From the NCBI RefSeq assembly GCF_029407905.1, contig NC_073628.1, positions 15,343,501 through 15,407,500 of the forward strand: 64,000 nt of DNA, written 5' to 3'. The notes beneath the pieces are model-generated. The model was given only the letters and a program-made list of their open reading frames with translations. It was not told where the DNA came from and did not search any database. Source of the stretch: Bubalus kerabau (Eukaryota; Chordata; Mammalia; Artiodactyla; Bovidae). Shown here in pieces: positions 20,501 to 29,500 of this stretch (its first letter is position 1; each line of letters begins with the position of its first letter). A program made the translations under genes and the position numbers.

Positions 20501-23500
20501 TAAATCGTGCAGTCCAGTAGAAGAACTTTCTGTGACGATGGAAATGTTCTACAGCAGCCATGAGTCTTATGTGGCTATTGGTGCTCTTGAAATGTGCCTG
20601 GTGTGGCAGAGGGATGGTGATTTTAATTGGATTGAATTTTAATGGATTTAGATGTCCATGGCCATGTGTGGCTGGGCAGGATGTTAAACACACAAGCTTT
20701 GAAGCCAGGCCTTCAGGGTTCATGGGCTGGCTGACACACTAGCTCTGGACCTCAGGCCACTTACTCAGCCATGGATTTCTAATACGTACAAGGAAGGGAA
20801 ATAATGCCAGTGCTTGGGGTGGTGGGGAGGGGGGTTAGGAGCCCACCCAAAGAGGCTACACACCAACGCCCTGCAGTGAGGAGTGGGCACTGCTGGGAGG
20901 TTGACCCCTCCTTCTTCACCCCTGCTCGCCTCAGAACCACATCCTGATGCTGATGTCCATGGCTGCCCGCATCTACAAGCACCCCAGCATCGGTAACTCC
21001 GTCAACCTGGTGATGATGAAGTTGGTGATCCTGGGGGACGAGAAGCTGGGCCCCGAGGTGTCAGACAACAGCGGGCTGATACTGCGCGACTTCTGCGCCT
21101 GGCAGCAGGACGTCAACCAGCCCAGAGACCGGCACCCTGAGCACTTCGACACGGCCATCCTGCTCACCAGAGAGGTTGAGGGCCTCCAGACACTGCAGGG
21201 GACGGGGCAGACACTGGGCGGGTCAAGGAGGGGGTGTGGCTCAAATGTGGAGCCCACCCAAATGTGGGGACTGGCTCCCTGCTGGCCCTAGCTGGACAGA
21301 GAGCCGTGAATGTGGACGAGGGGGCGGGGGAGGAGGAGGTCATGAGGACAACTATGAGGTATTTCAAGGGAAGCAGAGGAATGCGTAAGGGCTCTTGTCC
21401 AGAAGTTTGTGACCAGCTGTCTGCTGAGGTCATGACAAGATGAAAAGGGCTCAAACTGCCCTGAGAGACATGTGGAGTTGGAACAAAGTCCAGAGGTGCA
21501 GCTGCAACCCGGGTTAAACCCCGGGGGCAGGTAACCAGGCTCCTCCCATAATGTCTCCAAATCAGGAGGCCCACCCACCTTCCTGGGGAGATTTAAGCAG
21601 GTGGTTTCCTACAGCCTAGCCAGAGTCATCATGGGTTGAGGCCTTGCTCCCCGCCCCCCAGGCCTCAAGACAACCCCGAGGTCAATGCTGCGTGTTTAGC
21701 CCCACTTCACAGCTGGGGAGCCCGAGGTCCAAGGGTCAGGGCCCACCCATCTCCCTATGAGGGGGGTCCATAGCCTCACCACTCCTCAGGCTATCCTGCC
21801 TCCCAGGACAGGCTTCCCAGGCCCACAGCCTGACGTCTTGCTGACGTAGATGACAAACGTCCTTTATGAAGAAATAGAGATTTGGCTGAAAACATCTCCC
21901 TCATCTCGGGAGGTGCAGGAACATGCAGTTCCAGTCCTCTTTTTGTCCTCACATCTCGCTTTCTCCTGAGCAGAACCTTTGCGGGCAGGAGGGCAGGTGC
22001 GACACCCTGGGCGTGGCCAACGTTGGCACCATCTGTGAACCCAGCAAGAGCTGCGCCGTGATCCAGGACCAGGGCCTTCAGGCGGCCTACACTCTGGCCC
22101 ACGAGCTCGGTAAGATCCCCCACTCCCAGAGGCTAGGTGCTGGGTTGGGGGGACCTGCCTTCCAGAGTCCAGTGGTGCAGCCCCCCAGGGCTGTGCCATG
22201 CTTCCTGGTTGTCACAGAGTAACTGTGCCCTCATGCTCTCCATCCCCACCCTGAGTGAAGGGCCATCCTCAGGGGGCACAGGGAAACAAACACCAGTGCT
22301 CAGATAGAGCCGTGAGGGGATGTCCTGGCTAAGCAGTCAGGATTCAGGAGGTCATCTGCAATGACAGTGAGAGAAAGTGAGCAAACGATTAAGGGGAGTG
22401 TGAATCAGGAAAGGCCCCAGCAGAAAAGAGAGGGATCCCAGTGCTCCCAGTTCCCCTGGGAGAGTGGGCTGAGAACTGTCCCTGAGGAATAAACAGGTGG
22501 AGTTCCTGGATGAGCTGGCACTGCTTAGGCCTTCAGAGCACTGTGCCCCATGGATGGACGGCTGACAGCAATGGAGGCGGCAGGTGGACTAGGGGTCTCG
22601 TCCTCCCCAGGGCACGTCCTCGGCATGCCCCACGACGACTCCAAGCTTTGTACTCGGCTGTTCGGGCCCCTGGACAAGCACCACATGATGGCGCCGCTCT
22701 ACGTCCAGCTGAACAAAACACGGCCCTGGTCCCCCTGCAGCGCCTCGTTCCTCAGAGAGTTCCTGGACCGCGGGTACGGTAGGTCCCCGCTTCTCCTTGG
22801 CCGGAGGCGGGCACCCGCATTCGTGAACCGCGGGTACGGTAGGTCCCCCGCTTCTCCCTGGCCAGCAGCGGGCACCTGCATTCCTGGACCGCGGGTACGG
22901 TAGGTCCCCGCTTCTCCCTGGCCGGCAGCGGGCGCAACGGGCACCCACATTCCTGGACCGCGGGTACGGTAGGTCCCCCGCTTCTCCTTGGCCGGCGGCG
23001 GGCACCCGCATTCCTGGACCGCGGGTACGGTAGGTCCCCGCTTCTCCCTGGCCAGCGGCAGGCACCTACTTTGCTTGAGTCTCAGGACGGGAGACATTCG
23101 GCAGCTGTGTCCTCACTGCCCTCCAGGGCTGAGGTGCTCTACCCACTCCTCTAGCCTGCTGTTCCTCAGCCCAGCTTCTAGCGCCAATGAGATTGTCTAC
23201 AGAGCAGATAGAAGTGGTCTGAGAAGGTCTGTTGGAGAAGGTGGGTTCCCACAGACCTTGAAGGAATGGAAGAATGTTTGTCATACAGAGCAGAGAAGGG
23301 AGCCTCCGGCTGGAGCCATACATCACTTTGTAGCGTGAAAACAGCACAGGCAGGAACGCCCCCTGAGAGCAAGGAGTGGGGCGAAGTACCTGGTGCAGGC
23401 AGCCTGGCTTGTGGAGTAAAGAAGTGAAGACACAAGTGATTCTTGATGCAAAAATAATAGATTGTTCAAACATCAGTACTTTGGCTTTAATTCTCTGGGC

Positions 23501-26500
23501 CTGGATTTAACAGTCTATTTACATCCCTAATTATACTGTGACTTAGATTAGTGCTACAATTAGCTGGCCTTCCCTAGGTAAACACTGAATACATATAAGA
23601 CATTCTGGATGACAAAGAAATTCAATCCTTTAAATAAATGTGCTACTGATAGTCAAAACGTGGAAGGAATTTCTCTAGATGATGGAGTGTTGACAGTTTG
23701 TGGATTGAAGTCAAGGAGTCCTTGAGTGTCATGTGAGAGGAGGGAACCCCTGGCCCTTATTCCTGTTTCTCTGCTTCCTTCATTCCTCAGGGGACTGCCT
23801 TCTGGATGCCCCTTCCTGGGCCATGGCCCTGCCCACAGACCTCCCTGGCCGCAGGCCCCTCTATGACCTGGACCAACAGTGCAAGCAGATCTTTGGGCTG
23901 GGCTTCCGCCACTGCCCCAACTCCTCTGACCAGAACACCTGCGCGCAGCTCTGGTGCCGCATTGATGGCCCCGACCCCCTTTGCCACACGAGGAATGCCA
24001 GCCTGCCCTGGGCTGATGGGACACCCTGCGGGCCCGGGCACCTCTGCTGGGAGGGCAGCTGCCTGCCCGAGGAGGAAGTGGAGAAGCCCGAGGTGAGGGA
24101 CGGCTACTGGGGTGTCAGGGAGAGGGACGGGGGAGGGCTGTTTCCATGGAGGAAGCTGCACTTGAGAGCTAGGAAGCAGGAGGCTTGGGGCCAGATGCAA
24201 CTATGAGTAGAGCCACACATCCTTTGACACACAAAACAAAGCGTATTTATTCAGACACAACAGGAGCCCTTTGAGGGTGTCCTCAGAGCAAACGGATGGA
24301 GCTATCAGGGCTTGGGCGTTTGGAGAGCTTGCCTTTGGAACAGCTGTGGACTTGACTTGGAGGACTGGTGCTAGGTGTGAACACTCCTGAGCGAGACTGT
24401 CATGGCCACTCAATAAACAGAAGCCATTATGAATTCTATTATAAATAGAGTGAGTGACAGCAGAGGAGGGACACCCCATCAAGAAGGAGGGGAAAGTATT
24501 CATGCCCTACCCGTGTCTGAGCTGAATTCATAGCTAGGGGTCGGGACAGTGGGAGGTAGTGTGGGGACCCCTTGTTCCAGAAGGAGGGAAGAAGGAAGGG
24601 GAACCACCTCTGAGCCAGCAGAGAAGACTTGGCAGAGTGAACCTGCAGGGAAGGCAAGGCAATGTCGAGAAGGGGTTTTAAATGGCTGGCTCCTTTGCCC
24701 AGCTCTTTGTATTTCCAAACTGTGAGGCTCGTCACCTTTCTCTAACTGGAGTCACTGAGCCATCTCTGAAACAATGTCCGATGGGTCTCAGCCTGGGTCT
24801 GGCCAGCTCTGAATCACCAGGGTGGCCTGCGCTCTCACCCTCTGGAAGGCTGTCCTCAGGGCACATCCTGTGCACTGAGGCCCAGGGGCCTGTGTGGCCA
24901 GGTAATCCACACGTTCCTTCTAAGCTTGGGCCGGGATGGGCGTCATGGATTCTTTCTAAGCCCCCTCCCAGCCCCTGCCCAACACGTGGCTTTTCCCAAC
25001 CCTGTCCTGCAGTGTGGGCTTCACACAGTCCTGAGGGGAGAGGTGGGAAGGGGGTCCACTCCCACCTTCCCCAGCAGCGCAGCCAAGCTCCACACAGGAA
25101 AAAGTGGCCAGAAAGTGAACCCAGGCTAGTGCTTCTAATGTATTTTTAAGGGGAAAAGACAGATCGGAAATACTGCATATATTGACAGAATCATGTCTCT
25201 GTAAAATAAAAACACTGTACCTTCATGACGATAGTCAGAGCAAAGGTACAAAGGGATATTGATGAAAATCATGTCAATGGCTTCATCTAGGTAGTGGTAT
25301 ATCTTTAAGTGTTACTTTCTCTCACATTTTTCCTATTTTTCATTTTTTATAGGATCACGTATGACTTCTGTAACCGTTAAAAAATTATTTTCATTTTGAA
25401 AACTCTGTACCCACCCATCACAACTGCTTGACCTCAGAGTCAGTTGTAAAGTTGGATGTGACTGTTCCCAGGATGTCCTACTCGCTCCTGGACCTGGAGG
25501 CTAGTAGACTAGCAGCCTCACCTCCCAGAGATCCTTCCTTTAGGTCCGAGCTGCTCAGCCTCAGCAGTGGTGGTGTCCGGGCTGTGTGCACCCTGGCTGT
25601 ATAGGCTGAGCAGCTCCCCGTCCCCGACTCATTGGAGGCCAACAGCGTACACCCTGCCCAGCTGTGACACAGTGTCCCCAAACACTGAGGGAGTCTCAGC
25701 CCCCACAGGAAACCACTGTGTTTTCCTCAGCCCTATTCCCATAAAAGTGTTTGATTCTGCAACTCCTACTGAGCACCTTACAAAGGGTGAGGAATGGTTC
25801 TAGACCCCTGGCTGCTTGGGGGGCAGCCGAGGGCCAGGCCCGCACAGACTCTGTGGTCAGCTGCAGTCACACATGCCACTGAGTCACTGGGAAAACGAAT
25901 TGAGCAGTTAGCGAACTCCACCCACCAGCACAAGCACAGCTAGGAGAGGAGGTCCCACCGAGAGCCTAGGCCCTCTCCCCTCCTCCCACTCAGCGCGGCC
26001 TTGTGTGTTGCAGGCTGTGGTGGATGGAGGCTGGGCCCCGTGGGGACCCTGGGGTGCATGTTCACGAACCTGCGGAGGAGGAGTACAGTTTTCATACCGT
26101 GAGTGCACCAACCCCGAGCCTCAGAACGGAGGGAAGTACTGCCTGGGTCAGAGAGCCAAGTACCAGTCGTGCCACACCGAGGAGTGCCCCCCGGACGGTA
26201 ATGACCAGAGCAGCTGCTACGGCGACTGCAGCTCATCCCTGGAGGAGGGTGGTCTCCCGGGCTCAGAGCTTTCCGGGGTGCAGACAGAAATGAGCTCTCG
26301 AGGCACCACACTTCGGGGCAGCCTACAGTGCCCCAGGACAGCTCTCACTGTGCAGGGAGAGCCTGGCAAAATCAAAGAGAGAAACCACCCTGGTTTTTGG
26401 AGATGTTGACATGGAGGATGTCACTCCCAACCAGCTTATGCACTAGAGCTGGGGCAGGGCTCTGCAGAGGGCTCGAGTCCACAGTAATACTCCTCCTGGA

Positions 26501-29500
26501 GGAGTCTAAACCCTGGTCTGTGTGCAGAACAATGGAGCCATTGTCCAGAGCAATTGTCGGAGCCACCTCCAGGGTCATTCCAGCCAACGTTCAGCCCAGG
26601 GCAGAGGGAAGGTTTCTGAATCTGATCCTAGCCCACACTTCTGAGAAGGTTGCTCATCTCCCCTTGGGGCCATGGCATCTGCCTATGGCAACCTTCCTGG
26701 GAAGTGCCTCATTTCTGCCTCCCAGGCACATCCCCCAGTGCCCACAAGAAAGCACATACCTTTTTTTTTTTTTTCATGTAGTCTTCTTTAATTGGAGGAT
26801 AGTTGCTTTACAATGTTGTGTTAGTTTCTGCTGTGAATGAGCTCTGAGTATACATATATCCCCTCCCTCTTGGACCTCCCTCTCCTCCCTTCCCCTCCTA
26901 ACCCTCTAGGTCATCACAGAGCACCGAGCTGAGCTCCATAAAAAGCACATATCTTAACTCCTTAACTAGGAGCAGTGACGGCTACAGAGACATGAGAGGG
27001 AGTCCCTGCAGATCTTTGTTCCACCACCCTGTCCAGCTCCTTGTCACAGCTCCAGGGAGTGTGACAGGCAGCAAATGGCACACACTTTTAGGGAGGTTAG
27101 AGAAGTTCCTCCAAGCACAGAGGCCCAGCCCAGGGAGGGCAAATAGCAAGGGAGTCTGGAAGCTTTGTAGTTTTGCAAGACGAGGAGGAGCTGTAATGGC
27201 AGGAGGCTCTAGAGCATCTGCCTGGAATTGTGGGCATCTTCCTGGCACACTAGTGAAGGGCTCCTGGGGAAATGAGAGAGAGAAGAGAGGAAAGAATGAA
27301 TACGAGACACGGAGGAGATACGGACAGGAGCTGAGACCAGGATTTCAGGTGCACTGGTACCAGCCATCTCCATCAGTGGGAGCTTAGTGCCTCTCATGTG
27401 CCTCAGCTGTCCTGATGCTCTCTCAGGAGGGGGCGTGGCCACCTGGGGTTTGAAGCTCCACAGACCATGAAGGTGTCCAGCTGGGTGGGGAACCTCAGCA
27501 GTAAGAGCAGCGCTAACTTCAGGACCGCGAGAAGGAAACACCCAGGTCTTCCTGTCTTGGAAACAGCAGGATGGGTGGGAGACTGGGCACCAAGTCTCAC
27601 AGGAAACCCCCAGCCTTAGCTTGTGAGCAGTGGACTGAGTTGTGGAGTATGGGAAGGAGCATGCAAAACCTCAGCTTATCCTGAACAGAGGACAGGACTT
27701 AGTGACATGCTGGAAATAGCAGATGTAGGTGCTCAAATGTCAAGAAGATACCAGGGTTCCAGTCTCAGGCTAGAAGGTGGTAACATCACCCTATGAAGAG
27801 TCAACCTGGAGAAGGCAATGGCACCCCATTCCAGTACTCTTGCCTGGAAAATCCCATGGATGGAGGAGCCTGGAAGGCTGCAGTCCATGGGGTCGCTAAG
27901 AATTGACACGACCAAGCAACTTCACTTTCACTTTTCACTTTCATGCATTGGAGAAGGAAATGGCAACCCACTCCAGTGTTCTTGCCTGGAGAATCCCAGG
28001 GACGGGGGAGCCTGGTGGGCTGCCGTCTATGGGGTCACACAGAGTTGGACACGACTGAAGTGACTTAGCAACAACAATGAAGAGTCAACCAGGTGATGGA
28101 GGAACCACATGGAGTTGGGCCTCACTGAGCTGGAGGTAATCACAGTGTCTTCAAGTTGACTTCCCCAAGGACACCCAGAATTACAGCAAGTGGAGTACAG
28201 AGGCCAGATCAGAATTAGGGACAGAGGGGGCCTTTGTCCAAACGTCCAGTGTCAAGAGTCATGATTAGTAGAGGGTCCAAAATATACCTCTATGTGTCAT
28301 TCTCTGCTTCCCAGGCCTACTGAGCTATCCCCATCCTCACCTAGGTTTGGTGTTGGTGGTGGTTTAGTCGCTAAGTTATGTCCGACTCTTGCAACCCCAT
28401 GGACTGCAGCCCGCCAGGCTCCTCTGTCCATGGGATTTTCCAGGCAAGAATACTGGAGTGGATTGCCACTTCCTTCTCCAAGGGGTCTTCTCAATCCAGG
28501 AATCGAGTCTAGGTCTTCCTGCACTGAAGGCGGATTCTTTATACCAACTGAGCCACGAGAGAAATCTAATCAGTAAAGCAGAATTAAGACCCTCCCCAAT
28601 AGAAACACTGTCTTTCCCAGAAAACCCCCCCGGGGCAGGCTGCTCCTTTCCTGCCTCATGAGTCAGCGCCGAGGTCAGTGCTGAGGAAGGATGGGCTGAG
28701 GTGACCCATGTCCTGGGACCAGGTCAAGTCCAGGAGGAAGAAGGATGCCTGGAATCTGGGCATCTCCCCCTCAGGGTCCTCCCTGCTTCAGTTCAGCATG
28801 GTGACTCCGTGACCTCTCATCCTCGTTTTAGGGAAAAGCTTCAGGGAGCAGCAGTGTGAGAAGTTCAATGCCTACAATTACACAGACGTGGAGGGAAACC
28901 TACTGCAGTGGGTCCCCAAGTATGCGGGGGTGTCCCCCCGGGACCGCTGCAAACTGTTCTGCCTAGCCAGGGGGCGGAGCGAGTTCAGAATATTTGAGGA
29001 CAAGGTGAGGAACCTTCTGGAACTCAGATGCACGGGTGGGGAGGAAGGCCTCCTGGCCTGGACCATGTGCGGGCTGCATCTATGCTCAGGTCCCTTCAGA
29101 CCCCGCTTCCTTTCTGCAGGTGATCGATGGCACCCTGTGCGGACCTGATACTCTGGCCATCTGTGTCCGTGGCCAGTGTGTCAAGGCTGGCTGTGATCAC
29201 GTGTTGGACTCACCTAAGAAGCTGGACAAGTGTGGGGTGTGTGGGGGCAAAGGCGACTCATGCAGGAAGGTGTCTGGCTCCTTCAGTCCCTCCAGGTGGG
29301 TCTCCCAGGAGTCCTGTCCCTAGCTGCAGGAGTGGACCGGGCTTTAGAGATAGACAGTGGCGACCCCTGCATACCCGGGAGCACCAGCTGCAGTGTCTGC
29401 ATGAACTCGGTATCCTCTCTGTCTCAGAGTGGTTGTGAGGGGTCAGGAGGTGGGAGAGCACGTGGCACAGTCTGACTGGCAGAGGGGCCACCGGAGGCCA

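Larger units (their letters stand above)
14559..20934 (+). other. ADAMTS8: ADAMTS8 intron 1
   Basis: A 6.4-kb intron with donor GTAAGA and acceptor CTCGCCTCAG. It contains MIR-like copies near 18360, 20128 and 20687. Most of the rest is unique-looking, GC-moderate sequence with no further exon recognised. First introns of ADAMTS genes often hold enhancers, but I cannot point to one. Confidence 0.85.
26198..28831 (+). other. ADAMTS8: ADAMTS8 intron 6
   Basis: A 2.6-kb intron, donor GTAATG, acceptor CCTCGTTTTAG. It contains an antisense L1 3'-end fragment, a Bov-A2 SINE and an antisense Bov-tA SINE, all noted separately. Confidence 0.85.

Noticed and set aside
22761..23067. CRISPR-like array
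   Set aside because: Repeats are head-to-tail with no distinct spacers, in a vertebrate gene. It is a minisatellite.
22589..23097. Antisense open frames of 132-158 codons over the minisatellite, with repeated Pro/Arg/Gly blocks
   Set aside because: They arise from the tandem repeat and have no start or splice context.
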